The notes under the pieces: generated by a model
Seen by the model: the letters and a program-made list of their open reading frames with translations, nothing else
Told to the model about the DNA's origin: nothing
Databases searched by the model: none
Made by a program: the position numbers and the translations under genes
In this document: piece by piece, positions 1 to 10,856 of the stretch
Layout: the number at the start of each line of letters is the position of its first letter
How positions within the stretch are numbered: the stretch's first letter is position 1
Assembly (NCBI GenBank): GCA_907165065.1
Contig: OU015543.1
Span: 9,241,501 to 9,305,500 of the forward strand
DNA: 64,000 bases
DNA from: Caprimulgus europaeus
Lineage: Eukaryota; Chordata; Aves; Caprimulgiformes; Caprimulgidae
Reading direction: 5' to 3'

Positions 1-64
1 TGCTACAATAGGAGTTGATTGTAGGACGTGCCAGTAGTAACAAACTGATCTTTAACCTTCTCAG

Positions 65-3000
65 GGGCAGTCTGGTGAAAGCTGAGTGGAAGCCAGGACA
101 GGGCATCGTAGAGCTGCAGTCCCCTGCGGTGAGTCCGCTGCAGGGCATACCCGGTGCCCTCATCTTCTTGGCTGTCACTGATTCCTTAATTTGCTGCTTG
201 AAATGGGAGAGAGCCTGGTTATCAGCAGGGAACAACCAGAGCTCATCACAGGTTTGTGCTTCTGTTCCAGGGGAAGTTCTGGCACACCATGGGGTTCACA
301 GTGCGTGGCAAACAGTGCCTGCTGCCTGAGGAAGCTCTGTACCTGCTGGAGTGTGTGAGTAGGATACCCACGTGTGGATGGAGGTGTTGGGTCCTTCCTG
401 AATGATTGGAGGAACTGTAGCAGCTTTAGACTGGTCTGCAATCACTTGACTTGTGTTGGTCACAACAGTTTGAGCAGCTGATAAACACCTGGTTCTCGAG
501 GAATTGTCTCTTTTAGGCTGTTTGCTGATGGAGCTGTTTGTCTCCACGCCAGGGGTTCACATGTTGTGCTCCAAAGCAACCTCTGTGTCCTTAACAGCGT
601 GTGTTAGTTGGATTGGTGGCCAGTTTCTCCAGCTGGCATTGTGCTTAACCCACTCCTACATCAAATATGACAGTAGAGACTAGAGAATTTTAGGTGATCT
701 GAATTTCTGTTAGTACAGCTGATAAGTCAGCTTTCTTCTCAGAATGAGAGAAGAATGAGGAGCATGTTATGAAGTTCTCTATTGAGATCTCTGTCTGCTT
801 TCTTGCTCTCGGAGCGATGAAACACACATTAATATATCAATTACTACTTTACCAAAATTTATACATATAGGGACTTGAACTTCCATAATCCAGGAAAACT
901 CAACGGTTCTAGGAATTTCTGGAAACAAAGTCAAACCTTTATCTTCTGTTCCTTGCAGGAGTTAATTGGAATGAAAGGTTTGATACTGAGAAATCCTTTT
1001 CCTCAGAACTGGCGTACAGTTAATGAGGACATCCAGGACTGGTCAGTGCCTTCTCTGTCCTCCCTTATCCCCAGTGGATCTTACATTTTTTGCAATGACA
1101 GGCTTCATAAGTTAATTGTCACAGTTTTTCTGTGCTTCTCTGAGAAGCTGATAGGAATCAGTCAATCTCTGTCCAGCTTGGTGGGGCCACATTTAGTTGC
1201 TAAATCAGATCGTTCTGTGTGAACGTGGTTGGCTTGGAGGTGTTCATGTAGCAGGCAGTGCTGTACGTGCTTTACACTTAAATGGAGCTCTCTGGGGTTG
1301 CTTCTTGGCATCTCTTCCCAGTATATATGGCAGACAGGAGTGAGACCAGGCTGCTTTCAGTGCTCCTCTGCTTGCAGAAATGCTGGTTAGGGCTCAGCTG
1401 GCTTTCTTTGCTGTAGAGAAGGGGTTTTTTGGCTCTCCACCAAAGCCTGTTATCAGTAGAATAGCTGCACCTAAGGAGAGCTTTTTTCCTTTAGCAAAAC
1501 TTAATCATGTTATTGGCATCTGATGCCATCCCTTACATCCTAACTGCAAAGGTAGGGCTTTTTTACCTCTAGCAATTTGACAAACAATAGATCATAAATA
1601 AATTGATGAAAATAAAATTGTTTAGTCAGTTGCTGAGTACAAAATGTCTCCCTAGTAGCAGAAAAGACCTGTTAGATGCCTTTAGCTCACCCCATGGGAG
1701 AAGTGTGGTTCATAGTGTTTTGTTTTCTTTGTTTATGAGTATACACATTGTGGGGAAAAAAAGAAAAGGGAGGACAGAGAGATGTAGCCCAAAACTGCCT
1801 CCTGGAGGTTAGTTCCTATTGCCTGGGGAAGCAACTGATGGGATCACTGGGGCTGCAGTAAGGGCTTCTGATGAGCCACCAACTGATGGCATCCATCAGT
1901 TCTTTTGCTCTAGCTCTCTCAGTTGTGCTGGTCCTAAGTATTACTGTAGTTGTGCTGTGTCCTGAATCACTGAGATCATCAAAGTTAAAGAAAATCATCT
2001 CCCAAGGCAATGATTATTTTAACAACTGAGCATCATGCTTCCAGCTGCATCCTCCAAACAGATGCAGTGCTGGAGGAGGAGCTGACAACTGTGGGTGGGA
2101 ACTTCTTAGCTGATTCCAAAAGCCAGGGCATGGGAGAGGGATTGTAAGTAGTCTAGATGGCACATGGGGAGGAGTTGATGTCATGTGAAGGAGGGTGCTG
2201 CAGCCAGTGGGAAGAGATTGGTGTGAGATTGTGTAGATTTGTTGTGATTCTCTCAACACCAAGCTTCTGCCCCGCAGGGCTCTGTTCAGCTCTTTTACAG
2301 GGACCTGCCCTTGTCAGTCCAGGAAGCCTACGAGGTCCTGCTGTCCCAGGAGGCAATGAGCCTGCCACATTACCAGGTGTGTTGGGATCTCCAGCTATTG
2401 CAGGGAGGATGAAGGCAGAGACCCAAGCCTCTGCCACACAACCTCTTCCAGTGGCTGAGAGCAGAGTAGGACAGTTAGGGAGGGAAGGGGAGTGATTCTC
2501 AGTTTTTCCCACTCACTTATTTCTAGATGATCAGTTCCTGTTTCCCCACCTTTGCTTTGGGTCTTAACTCTGGTGTTTTCTTCTCTGCCAGTGCCACACT
2601 GCGTTTCCCCAGTTGTGACAGAACTGAAGTGAATTGTTTGGTGTTAGATTAGTCATTTAACCCTCTTGCTTTCCTTTGCTCTAAGGTGTTCAGCCACTTG
2701 AAGCAACTGGGTTATGTTGTACTGAGATTCGACCCCAGGTAACCAGCTTTTTCTTTCCATGCTGCTTTCTCCTTTCTGAAGACACTGAGCAGCTCTGTGC
2801 CCACTGCCTGGCCCCAGTGGAATGGCAGAGAAGAAGACTTTGACCCTGCATTCTGTCTCTTGGGACGATTAAAGGCTAAAAGTGGCACTCTACCTTCCCT
2901 TGCTCTTCCCTCTTGAGGAGGTGATTGGAAACATGAAACGGGGCACGAACTGAGGACCATTCTGGTCCTGCTTGTGGATTTTCTGTGCCTGGAAGAAAAA

Positions 3001-3189
3001 GTTTTTGGTGGTGTATTCTAGGGGCTGAGCAGAAGGGCAGTTTCACCGCCCCACCCTGCTGTCAGCCTCTGTGTTGGTGTCTCCTTACAGCACTGTCCCA
3101 TCTCCCTATGAGAGGCAACTGAACCTGGAAAGTCACTGCCAGAGCTCTGGGAAACACCATCACAAAAGGAAGAGGAGTCCCAGCCCCCG
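65..3189 (+). other. TSEN54: TSEN54 exons for the Sen54 N-terminal domain
   Basis: Five short exons (65-128, 271-354, 2278-2376, 2686-2738, 3091-3189) encode the conserved N-terminal Sen54 domain, with the motifs [32 protein letters not shown] and [12 protein letters not shown]. The phases are 1+63, 84, 99, 51+2 and 1+96+2 nucleotides, so they join exactly. The last exon ends in a basic stretch ([12 protein letters not shown]) that resembles a nuclear localisation signal; human has a comparable KRKRSSSS-type run at the same place. In the known family this domain contacts the catalytic subunits and the tRNA body; that role is taken from the family, not from this sequence. Confidence 0.9.
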
Positions 3190-6100
3190 GTAAGGATGTG
3201 GCCCAAAGCCACCTTCCATCTTTTCCCAGGTTCTGCAGCTTGGGATCAGCATCCCCAGCCCTTTGTGTTGTGGATGACTTGTCTGGTACAGCTGCTCTGG
3301 GCTGTCCCCAGCAGTGCAGTGCTTTTCCTGAACTCTTTGCAGTGTGGCCTTTTGTCACATCTGTACTTCATGCAGGAGCAGGACTAAGAGGTGTAAACTG
3401 TCCCTGAGCCTCCCAGCTGCAGTGGTGAGATGCCAAAATAGAAGGGTGGAGAGGTCAGTGCAGAAGAAACGTGTGTCTCCTCTTGCTCTTTTTTAGAGGG
3501 AGTGCAGACACCACAGTGCACCTCTTGCCCTTCTCCACCCCTCAGTGCAGCTCACATGCTAGGACTGTACAGCAGAGAGCAGAGTTGGGCTGGTCCTTGC
3601 TCGTGGCCTCTAGATGGTGCCAAAATGCAAACAGAAGCTGATATTAGATGACAGGCTGGAAGAGTTGGGGCTGTTCAGCCTGGAGAAGAGACGGCTCCAG
3701 GGAGATCTTATAGGGGCCTTCCAGTACCTGAAGGGGCCTACAGGAAAGCTGGGGAGGGACTTTTTATAAGGGCAGTTAATGACAGAACAAGGGGAAATGG
3801 CTTTAAGCTGAAAGAGGGGAGGTTTAGATGAGATATTAGGAAGAAATTCTTCACTGTGAGGGTGGTGAGACACTGGCCCAGGTTGCCCAAGGAAGTTGTG
3901 GATGCCCCCTCCCTGGAAGTGTTGAAGGCCAGGTTGGATGAGGCTTTGAGCAACCTGGTCTAGTGGAAGGTGTCCCTGCTGATGGCAGGGGGGTTGGAGC
4001 TAGATGATCTTTAAGGTCCCTTCCAGCCCAAACCATTCTATGATTCCATGATTAATTAGTAATTTTGCTAATAACCATGACAAGTGCCAGTAGGTGGCGT
4101 CATCCTTTAAGAAACAGAGAAGACAAGCCTGGTCTGCAAGTCCTTCCCTGTTAACAAGTAAATCGGTGCCTGAGGAGTTACCACATCTTTAGAAAAGATA
4201 AAACTTTTGCTTTAGGAATTGCCCCATCTTCTCTGGGACCAGTAAGAGGTGCTGGCAGGAAGGTTTCTGCCTGGCCTGTGCTGGTTTGGCTGAAGTCCAT
4301 CATGTTTGCATGGAGGTGTTTGGGTCAGTGGATGGGGTGTGTGGAAGCTGCATGGCAGGTTGGGAACATGTATCTGTACAAATCAAGGCTGGGATTCTGG
4401 TGTTGAAGGCAAACCTCATGCAGGACTGCTGAGAAGTTTATTCTGCCTTTGGGCATTCACTGCTTGTTTTTGATCTGCTTTTTTCCCTTCTCATTTTGTC
4501 ACACAAGCAAATGCCCTGTTTCCAGCCAAGAGGTTATTGTCAAAGGTTTGCAGACCTGTCTGGGGGCTCCTGCCACCTTCACTGTCTTTCCTTCAGGCTT
4601 GGTAGGCTGTCTTCTTCCTGTTAGCAGGGAGGAGGCAGGATTCAAAGGGAATAAAGTTCCACCACACACTCTCCCTGTCTTTTATGCTTCTGCCTCTGTC
4701 TTTAGGTCGCATGAGAAGAAACATAAGGTATCTGAGGACCTTCCAGAAGCTGGAGGGACATTGGAAAAAGCTGGAGATGACTGTGGAAACTCCAGCTGCC
4801 TTCCCATGGATGAAAAGCTCTTGTCAGAGCAGCCAAAGGAATCAGATACTGGCAGTGGAGAGGGGGAGTCAAAGCCAGTTCCTCTTGATACAGGACAAAA
4901 GGACTCCCTGAGCCCCTCCAGGAGCCTGGCTGGAGGCCACAAGGAGAGCAGCAGTGGCACCCATGCACCCCGCTGGGATTTTACCACCATCATCTTGCCC
5001 AATGTAGCTCCAGACCAGCCATGCACACATCTGCCCTCACCTGACAGCGGGCTCCTGCCAGAGAACGTGCCGGGGAGGGCGGTCGATGCCGCTTGCTGGT
5101 GTGCGCGCATCAATCAGAAGCAGGAGAAGCTGTCGCGGAAGGAGAGGGAGCAGCGAGAGAGGGAGAGCAGGTACAAGAGCAGCGTCAATGCTGACCGGGA
5201 AGTGAGGCGCTGCTCCACCTGGCAGGAGTACAAAGCCCTTCTGGAGCAGAGGAACCAGCAGAAGGTTTGGGCACGGCCGCCGCACCTCTGGGACCAAGCT
5301 GTCACACCGCTTCTGCAGCCAGATGAAGCTGCCTCGTCAGGTAGTGGCTCTGGGAACTTGACAAGGACCCTCTTCTCCCTGCCCAGAACTCTGTGAAAGG
5401 TTGTCTGGTGTGCAACAGCAAAAGGGATGACATGGAGAGTTTGGGGGACAGTTCTGTGAGAAGGAAAATGTCATTATAAGGCCCGGGCAAAGCAGGCAGA
5501 GAGGAAGCTAGCCATGGACATGAGAGGAGAAAAGAAAGCTTGTCCTCTGCCTTTCCATCTCTTTCTACAGCCCACTCAAGTGCCAGGATAAACAGGGCCT
5601 TGGGAGGTCTTCTAATCCATTCCCCATGTCCTGCTGTGTTGCAGTCCTTCCTGCCAGGCTGCTGGGCATGTGAAATCAGGGCCAGGGAGATGCAAAGCAA
5701 CTGCAGGGTGTTCTGGGCTGTGTGCTGGGAGGAGATGAGGAAGTTGAGGTCTTTGAAGTAGCCAGTGGTGACTGTGGTGCTGCCAGCCATTGTCGGAGGA
5801 GGAAGGCTCGTGGGTGGTGGTAAAGGGCTTGGAGTGCCCTGGGAGAGAAATAGCTGGTCTGATCCTTTCCTGTTCCTTCTCCCTCCAGCTGCGCTCCTCC
5901 AGCAGATCAGCGTGCTGCAGCCCTCCCACATCCTGGATGGAGCCTCCCGGTTAGTATCCACCAGCCAGCTCATAGCTGTTGGGGAGTGGGGCTGTCTTGT
6001 GACTGTCCCTGCTTGTGAGGTCTGGGAGATGCTTGCAGCAGCAGTCTGGGAGCTGTCTGGCATCCAGGGTGCCGAGAGAATCCAGCACTCTGCTCCACGA

Positions 6101-8024
6101 CCCTGTTGCCTCTGTAGTAAGGGGCTGACGTTTCCATCAAGTGTCAGGTCCTGCAGCGACAGAGCTAGGGCATTCCAGAGCAATTAACACATTGGGGTTG
6201 CTCTCTTTTCCTGCTCTTCCCTCTCTGCTCCCCAGCCAGGTAATCTCCTCCAGGAGAGTTTTGTTGGGTTTCACCTGTGTCTCTTCCCTGGAATGTGTTG
6301 CCATTGCTGCTGCAGTGATTATAAAGCCTTGGCTTTGGGACTTTGGGTTCTGCTCCTGCCTCACAGAGTCTCTGTAGTGTTTGTGTGCAGTTCCTGTAGG
6401 CACAATAGTGGTTTCCTTCTGTATCTGCTAGCGGTGCTTCTTGCAAGGGGGTCTGCAGAGAAGGGAGTGTGACAGATGCAGGGCAGGAGCTTGCTCTGGT
6501 CTGACTACAGGAAAGATCTGGAGAGTCATTAGAACAGTTGGAGGGTCAGTCCTTTGAGGAGTGAAGCCTTTCAAAGGGCTCAAACTAGCCAGGCTTCAAG
6601 AGCTTTTGCTCCCTCTTTCCTCTGCTGTGTCTTTACCCTACAAAGTTTCAATCCCATGTGTATATGGATGTCTTGTCTCTCCTGTAGGCTACAGGAGGAC
6701 ACAGGGGGCATGAAGATAGACTTCAATGTGTATCAAGCAGATGCTGTGTCCAGGTTTAAGAAGACAAACCCTGGGAAGCCATATGTCAGGATGTGTGTTC
6801 GGAGGTATCCATGGGTCTTACTTTTGCTGTGTTCTGAAACTTAGCAGTTGCTGTTGTGGAAATGAAGTCCTCATGATCTGTAAATGACCCTGCATCTTGT
6901 GAGCTTTACAGATCATCAGAGTGCTTCCCTTGAGGGTGGTCCTGCCCAGAATTTTATTTTCTTTCAGTTCCTCCTTTGTTGGAGGCTGTGGCTGACAATT
7001 CCCCCAGCCCTTGCACTCAGCCCACACTATTTGATCATCTGGTTGCTGCTCATGTCTGAGTATTACTAGAGTCAGGAATAAGAACCCAGGGCTGTATTTG
7101 TGCAATGCTTGGGACACTCATGCTACGCTCGGTTTTGTGAGGAGCTGGGTTGTACCTGAATCCTCAGCCAGTGCAGATCCCTCTGGATTTCTGCACAGAT
7201 GTACCTCCCTAGAGCTCACTACAGGCTCAGAGCCATGGGTTTAGTGCTTGGATCTTTGTCAAATGTAACTTTAAGATCCTTTTTCTTGCTGGATCCAGAA
7301 TCTGATACTTAAACTCCATAGGCAGGTACAAAGCTCAATCTCTGCCTTTTCTGATTTTGCTATGCTAAAACCATCCCTCCTCCACTCTGCAGCTGTGGTA
7401 GCAAGAGCAAGGAAGGCAGTAATGCAGTTTTACAAATGTTTGTCATGAGCATGTAGGATGATCCTTGCTGCATAAATATTTTCATTTACAAGCAAACAGA
7501 TTCTGTAGAATGATAAGGAGGGAGAAGCAGGTTAGATGTTGATCTCAGCAACCTAAGGATCTTCCTAACACAAAGGTACTGAGATTGCACTGGATTGGCA
7601 GTTCACCAGTAGCCCTGTGAACCACTTCTAATAGGCACAGTGTGGAGCAGTGTGCAGTTGCCCTTGTTTTTGGCAGAGGATTTCACAGCTCCCAGTTCCA
7701 GACATGCGTTGTACTCCCTCGAGGCTGGCAGCCTCCTGCTTTTTGACTGAAAGGGGTGGGGAAGGTCACTACCAGCTCCTAAGATGGAAGTGAGCTGTTG
7801 TGATCACTGTCCAGCACAGCTTTGTCTCTGTGTTTCTTGCTTTGACAACAATGGGGTATTTTTCTCTCTGCAGCTTTGACGAGCAGATTCCATCCCTTCG
7901 GGCTTTGAAGCAGGTTACCTGTCAGAGCGGGGACGTCCCGGTGGTCTTTGCATTGGTGGATCATGGAGAAATTGCCTTTTATTCGCTAAAGGAATTCAAG
8001 CTGCCAGTGGATGTTGATCACTGA
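65..8024 (+). CDS. TSEN54: tRNA-splicing endonuclease subunit Sen54, 5'-truncated by the window edge
   Basis: TSEN54 is the non-catalytic, structural partner of the nuclear heterotetrameric endonuclease (TSEN2, TSEN34, TSEN15, TSEN54) that cuts introns out of pre-tRNAs. Nine coding exons are visible: 65-128, 271-354, 2278-2376, 2686-2738, 3091-3189, 4706-5340, 5889-5949, 6688-6804 and 7874-8024 (stop TGA 8022-8024). Every junction is GT-AG and the phases join without a break, giving 453 residues plus a partial first codon. The order of recognisable blocks follows human TSEN54: [60 protein letters not shown], then the C-terminal PGKPYVRMC and [20 protein letters not shown]. The human protein has 526 residues, so about 75 N-terminal residues lie upstream. 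Identification is by recalled homology and is firm; the exact exon edges are inferred. Confidence 0.96.
355..2277 (+). other. TSEN54: TSEN54 intron, no internal feature seen
   Basis: This 1.9 kb intron separates the [10 protein letters not shown] exon from the [13 protein letters not shown] exon. It starts GTGAGT and ends CCCGCAG. It contains open frames up to 115 codons, but none resembles a known protein. No repeat family, RNA gene or further TSEN54 exon was recognised. Confidence 0.8.
3640..4052 (+). mobile_element. CR1 LINE fragment (3' end), + orientation
   Basis: This 5'-truncated CR1 retrotransposon copy lies in the TSEN54 intron between 3189 and 4706. It carries the typical CR1 segments 'ctgttcagcctggagaagag', 'gacagaacaaggggaaatgg', 'gcccaggttgcccaagg' and 'atggcaggggggttgga', and ends in the CR1 tail motif 'attctatgattcc'. 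It is non-coding and decayed. It belongs to the same broad subfamily as the inverted copy at 44.4 kb, because the two share long matching stretches when one is reverse-complemented. The left edge is approximate. Confidence 0.93.
4706..5340 (+). CDS. TSEN54: TSEN54 large central exon
   Basis: This 635-nt exon (1 + 211 codons + 1) encodes the poorly conserved, probably disordered middle of Sen54 and the start of the better conserved C-terminal part. The first half ([17 protein letters not shown]...) is rich in Ser, Glu and Gly and is barely alignable to human. The second half carries [54 protein letters not shown] and [12 protein letters not shown], all recognisable against human TSEN54. The acceptor is TTTAG at 4701-4705 and the donor is GTAGTG at 5341. 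The frame stays open for about 250 nt upstream into the intron, but that part has no homology, and the splice phase fits 4706. Confidence 0.92.
5889..8024 (+). other. TSEN54: TSEN54 exons for the C-terminal endonuclease-like domain
   Basis: Three exons (5889-5949, 6688-6804, 7874-8024) encode the C-terminal domain with [46 protein letters not shown] and the final LPVDVDH, close to human LPQDVGH. In this family the fold resembles the tRNA endonuclease catalytic domain but lacks the catalytic triad in Sen54, so it serves for subunit contact. Phases are 2+57+2, 1+114+2 and 1+147+3 including the stop. The last exon ends two residues after the same VD as in human, which supports the stop at 8022. 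Confidence 0.93.
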
Positions 8025-9165
8025 AGTTGCTGGCACTTGCAGAAATGGTATGAGATGAAGGGAAGAGCTTTACTCAGGATTTTTCTTGATTAATGAAATA
8101 TTACAGAAAATAGAGACAGTGATAACTGGAACCTTGGGCAGTTGACCACTTTATTCACTGTTACAGACTTCATCAACCAGATGGCTTAGGTGTAAAAGCA
8201 AAATTCACAGCAAACAAGTGTGTATGGTTGAGCTGGGCATTTCTGGGCTGGGATACATATGCTTTGTTCTTGAAACCACTGGGACTCCAGCTTTCTCATC
8301 TCGAGGACCACTAGTCTGCCTTCTCCATGCCATTTTTGACTGATCTGTGGACCATTTGAGAACACCTTCCTGGTGATTGTCTTGTCACATGTTAAGAACC
8401 ACTGTGCTACACCAGTCGGATGGTTGGAGAGTCACTGAGGTCAATCAGGGACAAAATAAGCTGATCAGATCAGTGATGGTGTCCTGAGCCTCTGTCATTC
8501 AGCTGTGCCAGCAACCCTCACATCCCATTCTGATCTGAAAAAGGCACAGCCATAAAACTCAGCCGCTCAGGGTAAGGTTTCCAGGTACTCAAGAGCAGGA
8601 AACTGTGCCTTGAACGCTATTTCAAGCCCTAGAGTGTTGCAGATGACACCCCAGCCTCATGCTGTAGCCCCTATGCTAAGATACATTTTGGCCACACAGC
8701 ATTGTAAGTTTGGCCACCAATATCAGCCCACTGCATTGATAGTCTCACCAGAACAGTTCTGCAGCCCCCTCTGTTTCAGCCTGATACCCTTTTTTCTGGC
8801 TGTGGCATCTTTGTCTTTTCCTTTCCAAGTGAGAGATCCCTGAGTAAAGAAAGAAGCTACAAATTCTTCATGAACCTTCCAGTCCTGTGGCTGTTGTGCT
8901 CCAGACTGAGGACATCCTTGCTTTCTAGGCCCTACTGTGGGAGCTTTTCACCAGGATATCCAGGTACCAAGTTTGCTTTAACCTCTGTGCCAAAGTGCCA
9001 GAAGGCGTGCTGAGCGGGTAGAAGCGTGCTGAGCACAGCTGTGTTCAGTATCAAGGTTCTTCAGAACTAACAGCAACTGGTTTACACGCATTTTGTTTGA
9101 TAATGAAGTTCCTTTTGGAGATGGGCAGAAGGCTAAGCAATAAAAAAGCCTTTTCCAACAGTGCG
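8025..9165 (+). other. TSEN54: TSEN54 3' untranslated region
   Basis: This is the stretch after the TSEN54 stop, up to just beyond the only good AATAAA. It is about 1.1 kb long with no conserved open frame. The cleavage position is inferred as 10-25 nt after the signal. Confidence 0.65.
9139..9144 (+). terminator. TSEN54: AATAAA polyadenylation signal of TSEN54
   Basis: A canonical AATAAA inside 'gcaataaaaaagcc' is followed about 30 nt later by a GT-rich stretch ('ctcggtgtggttctt'), the expected downstream element. No other canonical hexamer was noticed between the stop codon and this site. Confidence 0.75.
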
Positions 9166-10379
9166 AGCTCCTCGGTGTGGTTCTTAATTCTTGCAGAAAT
9201 GTTAATAGGTTGTGTGGAGGGAGATGGTCTTGGGGACCCCAGTAACACCAGCTGGTGCCTGCCTGCTCATGGTCACACAGCTGTGTGGGTGCATATCCTC
9301 GCTCCTACACCCATCTGCGTTTGGATCCAGCCGCTGCCCCATGCCCTGGGCGGGCAGCGTGACTCAGCCCCGAGGATTCCCTACATCCGTGTGCAGTTCC
9401 TGTCAGCGCAGGACATCGCACCACCTTCCTCCTGCGTGGCCAGAGCTATCGCAACCCAGGGTGGCAGGGATCTGCTGCAAGCACTGTGCCTGGTCCTGTC
9501 TCATGCACACACCCCTGTTATCAGATGCTGGAAGTCAGCAGTGCTCTGCTGAGGTGAGGGTCTGACACCTCCTCCCACACGCCCTCCCCTTCCTCTTCCT
9601 CCCTCCTTGAGTGGTGCTTTTGCTCTGAGAGTCTTCTTCAGACACGGGGGTTGTTGGCAGCTCCAGTCTGTGCCCTCGTGATTCTCCCAGACTGTTCTGC
9701 AGGTGACAGGCAGTGGGAAGAGAGTTTCTAAGAACAGGCGCACCCAGGAGAGCTCCAGTCTGACCCACAGGGCTCACATTTGTCCTGGAATTAGGTCAGG
9801 CTCCTGCTGATTTCAATCAGTCTCATCTGCTCATGCCAAGGTGGAATTGTATCAATGAACTCTACGAGAGCCAGCCAGTGAGTTTCGCTGGGGCAGAGAC
9901 TCCCTGATTCAGCAAGAAGACAATTAGAATTTAATAACCACTGCAGGGAGGATTGAGAAACTGTGGCTGCCTTGCTCAGCACAACATCTGACGGTGCCTT
10001 TACCAGGATGGGCTTGTGATGCAGACTGATACCACTGCTTCCCTTTGGACTGTGATGTGGATCAGCTGGATGTTGCAAGACAACAGAAACGAGTATTTTG
10101 TTTGAAAAACATCATATTGGAAGCTTGGCTGAAGCATTGGCTGTTACTGGCCCCTTGTCAGAGGTAATTGCAAGCTTTTGCACAGATGGAGTGAGGATGA
10201 TAGAACTTGGGCTGCCGTTGCACTCCCCCTGACTGCTTCCTTGCCCAGCTGTTGTTCCCGGCGATAGGACAGGCTGTCTGCAGCCGAGCTGTGTAGCGAG
10301 ATGGTGGCAGTTGTGTGGCTCTTTCAAACTCGGGCTTTACCTTTCCATTGAACTTTTCCACCTCTTTGTTGCAGGAAGG
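9166..10379. other. TSEN54-LLGL2 intergenic spacer, nothing recognised
   Basis: This is about 1.2 kb between the TSEN54 polyadenylation site and the GC-rich LLGL2 promoter region. Open frames up to 151 codons (9097-9552) occur but show no homology or splice structure. No repeat was recognised. Confidence 0.7.
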
Positions 10380-10539
10380 TTGGCACCTTCCCTTGGCTCC
10401 GTGCTGAGTCCCTGTCCCTCGCGGGGCTGGGGGACAGAGCCGGGCAGAAGGGTCCTGACGTGGGACAGGAGCCGGCTTTGCCCGCTGTCCAGCGCCGCGG
10501 CTGGGGACGCGCTGAGTCGAGCCAGGCAGCGGTGGCCGC

Positions 10540-10760
10540 TTCCTGATTGGCTCCGAGTGAATGTCCTGCTGAATTATTCATGAGCGCGCCAGATGAAAGG
10601 GAGGAGCGGCTGCAACTGAGCTTAATTTGCATGAGAGGCCCCGCCCCAGGAGGGCGGTTTGCATATGTGGGACTCCGCCCCGATGAGGCTGTTTGCATGC
10701 GAGGCCCCGCCCCCAGGGTGGTCCCTCCCCTAAGCCCCGCCCCGCCGCGCCCCTCCCGGA
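10540..10760 (+). promoter_or_regulatory. LLGL2: Putative LLGL2 core promoter: CCAAT box, octamer motifs, GC boxes
   Basis: Visible elements are an inverted CCAAT box (ATTGG 10546-10550), octamer-type sequences ATTTGCAT (10625-10632) and GTTTGCAT (10657-10664, 10691-10698), and GC boxes at 10639-10647, 10673-10681, 10705-10713 and about 10735-10744. No TATA box was seen. CCAAT and GC boxes are classical sites for NF-Y and Sp/KLF factors, and octamers for POU factors; occupancy here is inference. Assignment to LLGL2 rests on position and on the lack of any - strand gene start nearby. Confidence 0.6.
10626..10716 (+). repeat. Three-copy imperfect repeat of TTTGCAT plus GC box
   Basis: Three units each begin with TTTGCAT (10626, 10658, 10692) and carry a GC box 13, 15 and 13 nt after the unit start. 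The unit length is 32-34 nt. The consensus resembles 'tttgcatgngaggccccgcc'. It sits in the LLGL2 promoter and looks like a tandemly duplicated regulatory module. Confidence 0.8.
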
Positions 10761-10856
10761 GGTGCCCGGGGAGGGAGGAGGCCGCGGCCGCGCAGGCCGG
10801 GGGGAGCGGGCGCGAAGCGGAGCGAGGCCGGGGCGGCCCGGCTCCAGGCCCCGCAG
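10760..10856 (+). other. LLGL2: Probable non-coding first exon of LLGL2 (start not determined)
   Basis: A strong splice donor, CCGCAG|GTGAGC at 10856|10857, lies inside the CpG island, and the next recognisable LLGL2 exon begins with 33 nt of 5' UTR. This fits the usual arrangement of an untranslated first exon. The transcription start cannot be located by eye; the left edge is arbitrary. A second donor-like site exists near 11532 (GATGTGAGC), so alternative first exons are possible. Confidence 0.5.

Noticed and set aside
875-1222. 115-codon open frame in a TSEN54 intron
   Set aside because: Flanking exons join in phase without it, and no homologous residues exist between LLEC and [10 protein letters not shown] in the family.
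4449-4705. Upstream in-frame part of the long open frame over the TSEN54 central exon
   Set aside because: No similarity to TSEN54, and the TTTAG acceptor at 4701-4705 restores the phase from exon 3091-3189 exactly.
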